NCBI GenBank assembly: GCA_963932465.1
Contig: OZ010794.1
Location: 440,263,502-440,327,501, forward strand
Direction of reading: 5' to 3'
From: Maratus speciosus
Lineage: Eukaryota > Arthropoda > Arachnida > Araneae > Salticidae
Length of the DNA: 64,000 nt
Shown here: one piece after another, positions 22,597-33,913 of the stretch
Layout: every line of letters begins with the position of its first letter
How positions within the stretch are numbered: position 1 is the stretch's first letter
Position numbers and translations under genes: made by a program
The notes under the pieces: model-generated
Database searches by the model: none
The model's input: only the letters and a program-made list of their open reading frames with translations
Told to the model about the DNA's origin: nothing

Positions 22597-22866
22597 GCGT
22601 GCGGAACATAGACCCTCCTGGTCCACTTGACTCATTTTATGGGGTAACTGTACTCATGGGGAAAGAAAGAGGAAATATATATATATATCTATTTTTAGAT
22701 CTTAAAATGTAATTTTGAACATTTCTGTCTGATAGAAGGAACCTAAGTAAACACATTTAGAAAAGTTCAGACTTTAATTAAAATGAATATTAGCCTTTTA
22801 AAGCTGAATTTCCAGAATCTCCAGAGTCGCATTGTAAAATCATGGTCCAGTTGCCCCACGTAACCT
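21459..22866. mobile_element. TIR element with GGGGTAACTGGACC ends (about 1.4 kb)
   Basis: Left end AGGTAAGCTGGGGTAACTGG and the reverse complement of the right end AGGTTACGTGGGGCAACTGG form a terminal inverted repeat of about 23 bp. The motif GGGGTAACTG(G/T)ACC recurs subterminally near 21487, 21867, 21888 (inverted) and 22640. A run of about 32 A is at 22557-22588. A stretch at 22030-22240 has weak coding character but no recognised motif. Flanking duplication not determined; the superfamily is unknown. Confidence 0.65.
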
Positions 22867-23029
22867 GACACTATGTTTTCCTAATTGCATTAAAACTGAA
22901 TTGATTTTTTTTTTTTTTTCAGGTTCGAGTCGAATTTCAGGTTGGCTTAAAACTAGATTTTCAGTTTTGGTTCATGCACGATATTTTCTCTAACATGTCC
23001 TATATCAGATAAAGAAAACCCTATAAAGT

Positions 23030-23560
23030 AATTTCTAGTCATATTTTAAACTGAATTTGAATTAAACTTGAAATATGATAGCAACTGTTTATTTCGTGTA
23101 AACGTTCAACAATGACCTTCAATTGTCCTTTCGGCATATTTTCTTTACAGCTTTATTATTCACTCATTTGCTTATTCACAATAAAATATCGAGTAAAATA
23201 CTTAATTCTTAATTAACTTTAAATGTCACACACAATTAAGATTTCAATACAAAAGGAAATTTCCTCTTTCTACTACTACACCTCCGCGGAGAACCTTCGG
23301 GTAAATATCAGCTCAACAGAGCATTATAAATCAGGAAGATTTCTCTTTTCCTTCCAGCTATTTAAATAAATTCTTAGAAGAAGAAAGTGTTCAAAGACAA
23401 AAAAAAAAAAAGTTAATCTCGAGTAATGAGCTGATTATGGCACAACTTCCAAATTTCTTTACGCGTAATATTATTCACTGTTTAATTCACGATGCTTTTC
23501 ATTTCATTTGCGACATTGGAAAGATAATACAAATTGAAAGAACGAATAGTATTTTGTTTG
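23030..23560. repeat. Dispersed repeat R2, copy 4
   Basis: Colinear with 12560-13140: ACGTTCAACAATGACCTTCA, ATGTCACACACAATTAAGAT, GCATTATAAATCAGGAAGAT, CTTCCAGCTATTTAAAT and TTTACGCGTAATATTATTCAC all appear in the same order. Confidence 0.65.
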
Positions 23561-24467
23561 TAGGATTTATTTTGTGTATTTCAAATCTATAAAATGTAAC
23601 TTTTAAAAAGTGAAAAAAAAAGGCAATCTTAAAATATAAAAACAGGCTGAAAGTTGTGTTTAAAAAACGGTGTGATATCGATTTTCCGAGCTTGTACCCT
23701 GGTGGTTATTTAACATTTTCAGTTATGTTAGTTTTTATATGTAAGTCAAGTGCCTACGTATGATATGTTGATAGAAATCTTTCTCTTTTGTACTAAATAT
23801 AGCATCACTGTTTGTCAAAATTAAAAATTTTAAAAAAATTATGCATGATTAGCTTGGCGTCCATATTTCTATTATTTCAGATACCTTTCTAAGCACTTAA
23901 GTGCGTAGATGAAATCCTGATTAATTTTATTGAAATTGACATTTTGCAATTTTGTTTATTTTTTTAACATGATCTTCAAGCCCATCAACCATAATTTTTA
24001 AATTATAATTTTCAGGAACGCGTTATGTTATATTTAGTACAGGAGAGAAGGATTTCTGTGAATATATCATACATAGTCATTATCCTTTATTTTATATATG
24101 AAATTTAAGTTAATTGAAAATATTAAATAAGTACTACCTTTCAGTTTCTAAAATTTCTTTTTACTTTTTAAAAGTTATTTTTTGTAGATATTACTTTTTT
24201 GTTAATGAGTTTATATAATTTAAATACTCTACTCACTGAATTTAAGGTGAAATCTCGTAAATTCTTGAATTGTTTAACCCCTAATTCTTAATTTAGATAC
24301 TAAAGATTTTAAAAATATTTCTGATTTAATTTTGATTCTGGATGTTAATAATGCGCAACGTTAAAAATTATGCTATTCAAAGTGAATTTTCTCATTTTTA
24401 AAATCAATGCACTTGAAATATGGTTGACACAATTAATTACTATTGTAGCAACAAATTTATACTGATA
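23561..24467. other. AT-rich spacer, no gene seen
   Basis: No repeat termini, conserved motif or coding signal was recognised. Confidence 0.5.
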
Positions 24468-24685
24468 TTAACCCCTTAATTCTCGCTCCCGCGATATTTA
24501 CGGACTCTGTTTTTTTTTCAGTTTGTTTTATTCCCACCAGTTTTATAAAACAGCGTAATTGTCTTTATTATGGTATAATTTTACCTGTCATTAAATAAGG
24601 TGATTATTTCTCTTTCAAAAAAAGTGGTGCCAATAAGTAATTTGAATTTTTAAACAATAGTTTAATGCGACCGTTAAGGGGTTAA
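24468..24685. mobile_element. Short MITE with TTAA target duplication, copy 3
   Basis: TTAA at 24468-24471 and 24682-24685, with CCCCTTAATTCTCGCTC on the left and GACCGTTAAGGGG on the right. Size 218 bp matches the other two copies; ends are more decayed. Confidence 0.65.
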
Positions 24686-25194
24686 GTCATTTTTATTTTA
24701 AGTTCAATTTTATTATATGCTTTTGAGAGGTTTTCTATTTTTGACAGTTTTATGATTCTTTTGACATATTTTATTGTTTGTGTCCATAATTAGCATTTCT
24801 TTGATAATTAAATTTAGAAAATTTATTCTTAAACTGAACTTACAGAACAATGCAGCTTGACAAACTTACCTTTCGGAAAACCCATCCTTATGTTTTTTTC
24901 TACATTAATAAGCTGTTCAGTCTGTATTAAAAATTGAACTGATGAAGAATTATACATAGAATGACACTAAATGTATAACGCTTCCGGGGTTGAACTCATC
25001 CGTTTCCTGATAATCCAAACGCGGCCATGTTAGGCTTAAGCATTCTGATGCCGTTTTTGCCGACTGCCTTATTTAATCTGTCTATCTATTCGTTGTGTAA
25101 CAAAGTCTTCTTCAATTTTTCTCAAACCTTCAAAACGTATACAATTATAACGCTTTAAGATCTAATTTAAAAATAACCAGATACCAACAACAGG

Positions 25195-25710
25195 GTTCCG
25201 ATTTATACAAGCGATTACCGTTGCCATTCATAAGCACAAATTACAAATCCAAAAACAAATGAATGACTCTTTCAGCTATTCATTAAATGCTCTTAAAATA
25301 TTTTGCAAAAGCATATTAATATTTTGAAATACTTTTTTACTTTTGTTTACATTTATTTACAGTTTGAATTCAGTATACACGGTTAAAAATATCGCGAAAA
25401 ATTACCTCTGTTTTTTCAAGGCTATCTATTTTCTGACCAATGAGAACGCTTCATGGTGTTCAGTGAATATAGCTATATTCTGTGATTCATTCCCGTGAAT
25501 TATTTTGTACCGGATTAACGTTTCCTTTCTAAAAACAAATGCATTTCAAATTATTTAAAGGCTTTATGATGCTTTTACAAATATTTTAAGAGCAAAATCG
25601 GATTCCGACCGTATTTATTAATGATTCGTTCAAATGAGTCATTCAATTGCTTCTGGATTTAGAACATTGGAATTTGTGTTGTACATGTGGCATTACGAGT
25701 GAATGTTGAT
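25195..25710. mobile_element. Foldback element with arms of about 200 bp
   Basis: Left arm blocks GAATGACTC (25261), ATGCTCTTAAAATATTTTGCAAAAGCAT (25287-25314) and ATATTTTGAAAT pair with the right arm, where TGATGCTTTTACAAATATTTTAAGAGC is at 25567-25593 and GAGTCATTCA at 25637. Outer parts (CACAAATTACAAATCC versus GGAATTTGTGTT) also pair loosely. The centre has a small palindrome around 25465-25485. Exact ends and duplication are not resolved. Confidence 0.5.
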
Positions 25711-26869
25711 TTGATTTTCAATCTTTAAACATTGAGTAAAATGTGCTTTCTTTTCCACTATTCGCAAAAGTTACATTTTTAGTAGATTATTCAAAATAAA
25801 TTAACATTTAAGAGGTTACATTCAATTATCTAATATTCTGCTGTTATAATTTCAGTTAAAATTAGATTGGTAGCTTTATCTATCCCTATATGAAAGTAAA
25901 CAAACAATTGATTCATTCGTCTTGAACTTTTAAAATATTAAAACAAACGTTTATATGCTCTGTTGCGCCATCTTTCGGTAGTTAAAAAAAATAAATTTTC
26001 TTTTTTAAATGTTTTTTGAATTCTGAAGGCATTAGGGGAAAAATGAATATTTCTTATAAAATGAAATTAGAATATCAGAAATATGTAATGCCGTATATAT
26101 ATATATGTATGTATATATATCAATGCATTATTATAATAAATAAAATTTTGTATTTTGTAGGGAAAATAATTTGTAATTTAATAACAGAATTTGAGAAAAT
26201 AAATTGTTAATGTAATTAATAGTTGCAATTTACTTATGTGATAAAAGATGATTTTTAATTATCAAAATTTATTAAAGGTTTCTTTTAGGCAAGTTTAAAA
26301 AAAATCGGGATTTTCTCTGAACTTTTTAAAATTTAAGTTATATAATTATTATTTTGGCAATTAATAAAAACAAATAAACTTTCTGTTGGAATTGTCTTTT
26401 ATTTTACCCCTTACCATCAGATAAAATAGTTAATTGACAATATATTTTAAAATAGCATTATTAGTACTAATTTGAATGTTTTTGTGAAATATTTCTTCAA
26501 ATTTTGTGAGTGAAGGTCATTTGCATACTTTATATCAGTATTTTACCAATTCAATTAATAATTTTCTTGCCAATTAAATTTCAATGAAAAATGGGCTGTT
26601 TTTACTTTACCCACCTGACCCTATTAGTCAGACAAGACAAAATTTATTACTTCAGAATTCTGTTTATAATGCAATGCTATATAATTTTTTTGAAAATGCA
26701 AACACGTCATTCTGACGGGCTATATTCTAGTATGAAATAGTTTACATCCATTAATTTAAAGAAAAATTTAAAAATTCTGCATCTCTGCTTACAGTAAATT
26801 TACAAAGTTTTGGTTAATCTCAAATTAAAGTGTTCCCTCATAATATTCCTCAATTTTTCATTTTATTTT
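25711..26869. other. AT-rich spacer, no gene seen
   Basis: Contains a short (TA)n tract at 26092-26118. No element termini or coding signal were recognised. Confidence 0.5.
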
Positions 26870-27430
26870 TCTGCTATTTTGTTCATTTCACACGTTTAAT
26901 GTTTTTTTTTTTTCTTTATAGCTTGGCTAGCATTACGACTGTCCTGCTTGATGTAAATTTACCTATTAAGGTTACTCTAACGAAATAAATTTCATTGTAT
27001 CATTAAACGGTATTTTAAAAAATTGATGTGACGTTTCATTTCTTCAGGAAATTTGATAAAGAAGATTCTCTGAAAATATCAAATACATCGCTTGAAAATT
27101 GCAAAAGTAACTGCCTACCGATTTGGGATTATTATTATTAATATTACTGTTGTTGTTGTAATTATTATTTTTATTATTCTTCTTCTTATTATTATTATTT
27201 GGGGAAAATACTTGAAAGTCTTACACAATGATGCTTATAGAAAAATAATTGTGCAGTTCGAAAAATGTATGCAATCTTAACTACCAGGTGTCCCCATTTT
27301 TGACTACCACTATTTCGGAATAGAAATATTCGCTTTATTTAATGACAAAATTTTGCGATTAATTGAAAACAAAGATTACTGTTAGGAAATAACCCTACTC
27401 AAAAATTGAGTCCTTGAGAAAAATGCATAA
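26870..27430 (+). repeat. Dispersed repeat copy B (uninterrupted)
   Basis: Continuous version of the split copy at 8165-10310. It contains the empty Helitron site at 26994|26995 (CA|TTGTAT) and the single-copy target AATTGTGCA at about 27247, and thereby dates both insertions in copy A after the family dispersed. A (ATT)n-type microsatellite is at 27128-27200. Confidence 0.85.
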
Positions 27431-27872
27431 ATGCATTGAATTTCTCATTTGATCAAGTTTACTTTAATCTTAAAAGTTTAAACGACCATTTTCAACTAAG
27501 GATGTTTCTAAATCTAATCGACAATGAAGACATTCTATTCGTATGTATATCTTAAACATGTGCAGTTCATGACTTTTATTTCAAGTTTATAAACTGAAGT
27601 AAACTGAAAAATAGTTCAAGGGGAAAAGAGGATTCCATGATTCAGATTGAGTTCTATCTAAGAAAGAAAAATCTTGTTTTAAATGATTTTTGCCTGATAA
27701 AATCTGCCGTTTATCGGAGGATGATATAAAGTTTTCTTGTGTGACTTTCGTTCTATTCTTGGGTGAGATTAGGAAAAAAAATTCAAATATATATTTTTTA
27801 ACATCAATATTTTTATGTAAAGGAAAGCGAAAATTGGGACAACGAAAATCTTTTATTTCCCACAAATATCAG
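27431..27872. other. Spacer, nothing recognised
   Basis: Overlapping 92- and 102-residue open frames on opposite strands have no recognisable domain; the plus-strand one runs into the (AT)n tract. Confidence 0.4.

Positions 27873-27873
<1 letters not shown>

Positions 27874-27922
<49 letters not shown>
27874..27922. repeat. (AT)n microsatellite abutting a Tc1 element
   Basis: About 24 AT units end two bases before the left TIR of the Tc1 element. Tc1/mariner elements target TA, so an (AT)n target is natural. Confidence 0.95.
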
Positions 27923-27923
<1 letters not shown>

Positions 27924-27926
<3 letters not shown>

Positions 27927-29471
27927 TGCTCAAAACAATTAGGGGAGCACATGGTTTTAACAAAATTACGCAAATATTTACACCGATATGTAACGTAAAA
28001 TAAAACATCCATAATTTAAAGCGTAGTAGAAAACAGATAGAGAAAACTTCCCTCGCAAATTAAAGTTTATGACGTTGAAAACTAGAAAAAGGTGATAAGT
28101 GCAGAAATCGGGATTTTGCAGAAACTTCTGTTTCACTGTCTCAGTTGTAAAATTCAGTTGCCCAGCTTGTGTTTTGAGAAAGGATGACTTGAAAATGTCA
28201 CAACAATGTGATTTACCGGAATCCATCACTTGGCGTGTTATCGGGACAATTGAAACTGGGGAAACACAACGAAGTGTAGTGGACACTGTTGGAGTCGCAA
28301 GAAGTATCAATGCAAGGCTATGGAATCAATTCAAGATACATGGATTGGTAGACATCAACAACGGCAAGGTCGGTATGTACCACCACAGAAACGGACAACC
28401 GATATATCCTGTTAACATCTCGTTGAGACGGAACGGGCAATGCTACTCAGCTGCAAACACAGTTGTTCTTGGCCACAGGACGAAGGGTTTCCAGCCAAAC
28501 AGTCCAAAATAGGCTTCATCAGGGTAGTCTCTATGCACGTAAGCCAGTGGTCTGTATTCCGTTGACCTCAAGCAACTGTGTGGTCCAAAGAAGGTGAAAA
28601 CTGAACATCGAGTTTGGAGGCAACGTTGTTGGAGTCAAATTCTGTTTTCAGACGAGTCCGAATTCAATCTGGATGTGAAGTCCGATGTGTTTTGGCAGCG
28701 AGAGAAAGGGGCACTCAAAATAATCCCTCATTCGTTCATGAAAGATCACATTACAGACGAGGTGGGTTGATGCTATTGGATGGAATTAGCATAGGTGGAC
28801 GTACGGGCCTGCATACCATTCGGAATGGCACTTTGACGGTCCGAAATTATACAGACGAGATACTGAGACCTCATGTCGTATTTTATGCTGCAGCAATTAG
28901 TGATTTCTTTTTTTCCATGCATGATAATGCCAGACCTCATACAGTTCGTCTTGTGTAAAACATGCTTGAAGCTAAAACAATACAGCGTATGGAATGACCA
29001 TCATGCTCTCCTGACCTAAATTCGATTGAGCATGTTTGGGACATAGTCAGACGACGCATTGCTGCGAGACCAAGGCCTCCTTTTACTGTCCGGGACTTGG
29101 AGATTGCAATTCTTGAGCAGTGGAACAGTATTCCCCAAAGTCTTATCGATGACCTCATCTCATCCATGGAAAACAGGTGTGCAGCAGTCTTAGCTGTTCG
29201 AGAAGACCACACGCTACATTAAAAATCTTGCATCATTTCTAAACAATACTTTTTTTTTATCATTTACATAAAACCAAATTGTTACCCTAAACCATCTTTT
29301 CATGTTCTTTCCATCTTTTCAAAGAATAAAAGCTCCCTTACAAATTTTTTGCATCTTTTCTTCTGTATTGCGCATTGATACACGTGTACTATCCAATTTA
29401 TGACCATACATGGCTGTCTTGCACTGTTCACTTCACTTTTTTGTTTGCTCCCCTAATTTTTTTGAGCAGTG
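27924..29471 (+). mobile_element. Tc1-like transposon, near full length, inactive
   Basis: Left end CACTGCTCAAAACAATTAGG and reverse complement of the right end CACTGCTCAAAAAAATTAGG form the TIR (about 25 bp, GGGGAGC next). Length 1548 bp is normal for Tc1. TA follows the right end (29472-29473); on the left the flank is TG, probably a mutated TA. One transposase gene in between is broken. Confidence 0.95.
28195..29222 (+). pseudogene. Tc1-like transposase pseudogene (DD34E)
   Basis: The start ATG at 28195 begins a paired/HTH-type DNA-binding region (SITWRVIGTIETGETQRSVV), as in Tc1 transposases, about 270 bp after the left TIR. Expected length is about 340 codons and the span is 1028 nt. 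Frameshifts near 28350-28400 move the reading to TGRRVSSQTVQNRLHQGSL. A second frameshift near 28590 leads to the catalytic region: FSDESEF (first Asp, about 28650), MHDNARPH (second Asp, about 28922) and SPDLNSIEHVWD (Glu, about 29027), with 34 residues between the second Asp and Glu. Stops TAA and TGA lie between those two motifs (about 28957 and 28996). The three acidic residues are retained, so death is by indels and stops and is moderately recent. Confidence 0.95.
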
Positions 29472-29473
29472 TA

Positions 29474-29983
29474 TTTATATAAATGCATATATATTGGCAC
29501 ATGGTACGTTTAGCATCTTGTTTTATCCTTACCAAACTTAATTTCCTGGTGAGTTGTGGTTTTTACTTATTAAGTTTTTTATCTACTACAGATGTATTAC
29601 AATTCATTTTTTGGATCTTTTTTATTTATTTCTTTTTTCTTTGGTTCTTTTCGATACGTTATAAGGAGCGTAATATTGTCACTGTTTTGCCAAATGCCGA
29701 AAATATTTGACGAAATAACATATTTTTACTATAAATTATGTTTATGAAGCTTTCCTGAAGAACCCATAAGATATTTATAATTTCTTATTTTTGCATTTTC
29801 AATTTTCTGTCTTTAATTTTTGTATTACCATTGCTTTTTATTTTTACACATGTGATTTCCTTTTGATTATGTATATATATAAATATAGGAGAGAGTGCTT
29901 GTATATTTCTTAAACTTCTTATGATTGGCTAATTTTTATATACATATTTCATAAAAGCTTTTTGATCAAAATAATAGTTTAAC
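29474..29983. other. AT-rich spacer, no gene seen
   Basis: A 75-residue plus-strand frame (29483-29710) is Phe/Leu-rich low complexity. No other signal. Confidence 0.45.
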
Positions 29984-30521
29984 TATCTCAGAGTACAAAT
30001 GTAAAGAAGTCCGAGTAATAAGCCAAAATTACGTCCACTACTAACCATATCACAATATTAAAACATCTATTTGCTTAAAAGACGTTATATAAACATTAAA
30101 AGTAAATTAAAAATCTATATTTACATGTTTCAACTCTTTACTGAGTCGTCATCAAAATGTATAACAGAAAATTACAAATACAGTGCATATAAAAAATGGA
30201 AAAAAAATCATCGAATGTAAACAAGTAATCATATAACGCGCCCTATATTTTCGCGATCGTGCATGTTCCCTCAATGTCACGACGCCGTAAGTTGTCCAAT
30301 CATTCAACCCATAAATTCGGGATAGGAAAAGATTATGTATCGTTACAAACTCCTGAACCTCTTAAATAAATTTCAATGGACTGTCTTATAAATAATTGTA
30401 CGTAAAAATTAGACCTGTAGAGTATTCCATTCTCGTTAAAAAGTATGTTAATGTTCTCTATTTGATTCAGCCGGGATATAACCGTCAAATAAATGTTTTA
30501 ATATTGTGATATCTCAGAGTA
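29984..30521 (-). mobile_element. Inverted-repeat insertion with hammerhead-like core, 12-bp target duplication
   Basis: TATCTCAGAGTA at 29984-29995 and 30510-30521 is a 12-bp direct repeat. A 51-nt tail (29996-30046) follows, then an arm ATATCACAATATTAAAACAT (30047 on) that pairs with ATGTTTTAATATTGTGAT at 30493-30510. On the minus strand at about 30155-30124 lies TTGATGA + CGACTC...GAGTTG + AAAC, close to a hammerhead core (first base T instead of C). The same plan (12-bp duplication, tail of about 50 nt, arm, hammerhead-like core, about 515 bp) is seen at 9592-10128. It resembles Penelope-like terminal repeats. No protein is encoded. Confidence 0.6.
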
Positions 30522-31299
30522 TGTCATTGAATTCCTTGGGAATTACATCGCAATCGCAAATTTTATATAGTAACTCTTTATAACACTTTCACTAGTGATA
30601 CCGTATTCATTACTGATTATAAAGTTTAGAGAAATTTCAAGTGGGGTTTTATTTTATTTATTTATTTGGGGGGGGGGGATTAACATGAATCTAAGCCAGA
30701 TTCCTTTAAAAACGAGGTTTAATGACACAAAGTCACCTTAGGGACATGCTGCGCCAAGCTACATATGTCGAGAGTAGAGTTGCTGCAACCTGTAATGCAA
30801 TAAATGTTTTACGAGCCACTCCATGAATTCAATAATGTCTGAGATAGTTCTGCCGATTATAAGTAGCAGTAGCACGTTTAACTGAAAATATCACAAATGT
30901 ATTTGTTAACTTATTTGTTTTTCGATAATTTATTTCTCTATTTTTTGTGTGTTGTTTTGGTCACGGCCAAACTCGATCGCCTGCCTTTATACTGCCTTCG
31001 CAATTCCCCTTAGTTTCGGAATCATTAATGTTCTGCTCTCACCGGCAGATGGCGTGAATACTTACTGTAAATAGAGTTTCACTACTGTAAATAATGCTTA
31101 TTAAATGTTACTTTTACATATAAAAATACGAAAAACCTCGCTCTATATGCGGTATAAAAGATATATATTATATGTATATTTTCCCTCGGCGTCCTTTATA
31201 CTATAAACAGGAAAAACTAAGATTTAGAGATAAATAAATCCAATGCTTTAAGCAATTAAAAATATTTTAATTAACACTCTACTATAACATCAAAAACAA
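30522..31299. other. Spacer with G-tract and one end of a large inverted pair
   Basis: A run of 11 G follows (TTTA)n at about 30668. At 30958-31035 CACGGCCAAACTCGATC...GTTTCGGAATCAT...CCGGCAGATGGCG is an inverted, diverged counterpart of 39880-39985. The pair encloses the tandem array at 31300-39840 and may be the termini of the unit carrying it. Confidence 0.5.
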
Positions 31300-32101
31300 A
31301 AATTATAAATAAATTTTTACTTTTATTTACATTTAAGTTGTTGATTATTCGAAACATTGAGAATTCTGACCGTAAAATACACAGTAAAAAAAAAAAATAA
31401 TAATATTTATTAGTTTAAAAATAGAAAATTAACCAAAACTTTAAAGAAAAAACCAAACTCTACTCAAATCAGGATAACTTTTTAGAACATTTAATTATTT
31501 TTACACCATACTTCAGATGGAAAATATAGGTATATAAAGTTGATTGCGGACAATTGTTTCAATAATTTTAAACATTGGAGGTACAGAAGATGAAGTGTAT
31601 TGAGATATAGAAAAATAATAATTATTACAGATTTCTATTTAGACTCTATAATTATGTTTAGGAAAAAAAATAAAATTTTATTTTAAGGGAAATTGTAAAA
31701 TCAAATATTCGAATTCTGGACAGTCACAGTATAAAAAATATAATACATTTTTTTTTTTAAATATCTACACAATATTCAGTACATCGATTATTTTGCACGA
31801 TTCTTAATTATTTAAAAAATATAGATATATGTACTTTGCAAACAATTTTCAATAATTTTGGCCATTATATGCGTTGATCTGAAATATACAAGCATATAGA
31901 AAAATAACAAACTTACATATAAAATTAAATATTTTAGCTCTGGACAGTCATTCTATTAAAGTATACGATAAAAATAAAAATATATTTACATGTTTCCTAA
32001 TATAAACATAATATGCAAAACTTTTCGCCAATGTCCGGCAAGAAATCATATCGATTTTTTTTTTTTTTTTTTTAAACATGGAAACTTACACGATTCTTAA
32101 T

Positions 32102-32144
<43 letters not shown>

Positions 32145-32445
32145 ATGTACATTGCAAACAATTTTCAATAAATTTGGCATTTGGCCATTATATGTGCTGA
32201 TCTGAAATTACAAGCATGTAGATATAGAAAATCAACACACTTACATATAAAATTAAATATTTTAACTTCGGACAGTCATGGTATTAAAGTATACGATAAA
32301 AATAAAAATATATTTACATGGTTCATAATATCAAGAAAATAAGCAAACCTTTTCGCCAATATCCGGCAATCAAATTATATCGATTTTTTTTTTTCAAAAC
32401 ATGGATATTTACACGATTCTTAATTACTTATTTACAAAATATATA
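31300..32445. repeat. Tandem array, about 295-bp unit (left part)
   Basis: CACGATTCTTAATTA recurs at 31796, 32089 and 32412; ACATATAAAATTAAATATTTTA and TTTTCGCCAAT(G/A)TCCGGCAA occur once per unit. Spacing is 293 and 323, the latter lengthened by a run of about 31 A at 32107-32137. A more diverged unit precedes (about 31480-31790). The array resumes at 39350 after a 6.9-kb insertion. Confidence 0.8.
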
Positions 32446-32706
32446 CAGGATACAAAGGAAAGTCCCTTTAACCTGAAAATACTTGCGAACGGTGAGAGCT
32501 ACAGCTATGCAAGTGAGGTAACGGTATCGTAAAGTGACTACTCCCGACCTAATTCAAATGACAGCAGCGCCCCTAGTGGCGAAATTTGGAAGATAGCTAT
32601 TGAAAATCGTAAATGAAAAGGGATAGAGCAAAATTTCCAATTAGAAAGTTTTAGAGCATCAATTAATTAGTACGAAACGATATTTGGTTCACACGAATAA
32701 GATAAA
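32446..32706. repeat. Left TIR of the 6.9-kb element
   Basis: Pairs with 39092-39349 from CAGG through GTTCACACG(A/G)ATAAGATAAA with scattered mismatches. It ends precisely where the first LTR-like repeat begins. Confidence 0.85.
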
Positions 32707-33328
32707 TGTAAATAAATATAATTTGGTAACTTCATGGTAAAATATGAATAATAAACTTTAGACTCACCTGAACTGAGAAAATACTTCTTGCTTGAAGATT
32801 GTATATGTTGAACATATTTTAAACTGTGCCAAGTATTAAATTTTTACCTTTAAATGTTTATATTTAATAATTCTATAATATTTCATTGCAATAAATTAAT
32901 TTGGCACTTCACGATAATATTAAGAGACACATAAATCGAAACACAGGAAAATACACAAATATATTTAAATAAACAATTTCCTTTATTAAAATATTATATT
33001 TATTGAATGGGGAAAGGGGGGGGGGGGAGAGAAGTGCACACTTATCATACATATATTAATAAATCACTCATTCATGACATATGTTTTTTATTTTTTTTAG
33101 AATAACATTGATACTTATTTATCAATATGGGTTAATTAACATTTACTTTTCTGAAATCAATTAATTAAATTTGTTTGAACAAGTTAATCATTATTTACGA
33201 ATTTTGAAGCATCGGGATTCGTAGTTGAGTCCATTATTCTGAAAATAAGTTCAAAGTCAAATTGCAGTCTTTGGATCACTGTATTTTTTGTTGTCATCCA
33301 GCATAATTTAAGAAAGATAGATCATCAG
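32704..33328. repeat. LTR-like direct repeat, copy 1
   Basis: 625 bp, matching 37953-38575 base for base as far as I could read, apart from a G run (12 versus 10). If TGTAAATAAATATAATTTGG is taken as the start and GATAGATCATCA as the end, the repeat has the TG...CA limits of an LTR. The near identity implies very recent duplication or gene conversion. Confidence 0.85.
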
Positions 33329-33736
33329 TTTATTAGCCTTACGATGACAAAAAATTAATTGTAATGGAAAGGGCGTTTATCCATAATTACGTAGAGTTAG
33401 TATAAGAATGAAGATTACATACCAACATCTTGTAAAATATTCAGTAAACGATTAAAATCCCAATACCATTATCCAGTATGCTTCTTGTAACACATTTATT
33501 TTTCTCTCCACTATAATTATTCTAAGTGGGAGTTTTCTTTCACTTAAATTCCGTGACTCGAAAAAAATTTGATTGTAACTCTTCTGTAACGGTTTGACAC
33601 CGCTATCTTCAACGTCATTACGAAGTTTCCGATAATCTCCAATTCGTAGACATTAACTTTGTAGCACCCTTTGATTAGGATGTTTCCTTTTAAAAGTAAA
33701 ATAATGAGAAACGAAAGGACCAAAGGATCTGTTTAA

Positions 33737-33913
33737 TCCAATGGTAAAAAAAAGAATTTTGCGGAGCGACTCCATGCCCTTCTTGGCATGTTGCCGTCCA
33801 AAAGCCCAAGAGAGCGAGATGACGCTATCAACGAACTAGCGTTGGGCGCCAAAGATGCTGATTGGTTGATTTTAAAATCGATGCCACACAGAGTAATAGA
33901 AGTGTTTGAATAA
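33737..33913 (+). CDS. Exon-like open segment of unknown function, ending in TAA
   Basis: In the frame running AAG-AAT-TTT-GCG from about 33751, a 53-residue segment ends at TAA (33911-33913). It contains ERLHALLGMLPSK and ERDDAINELALGAKDADWLI, balanced in charge and unlike random AT-rich translation. G+C rises to nearly half here against about a quarter nearby. There is no upstream ATG in frame; TAA at about 33733 closes the frame, so a splice acceptor would be needed. I do not recognise the family. It could be a terminal exon of a captured gene or a relic. Confidence 0.35.
   Translation, partial: SNGKKKNFAERLHALLGMLPSKSPRERDDAINELALGAKDADWLILKSMPHRVIEVFE

Noticed and set aside
27690..27998. 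102-residue plus-strand frame
   Set aside because: It overlaps another frame on the opposite strand and runs through an (AT)n microsatellite as Tyr-Ile repeats.
28937..29212. Minus-strand frame in the Tc1 element
   Set aside because: It is the antisense shadow of the transposase catalytic region.
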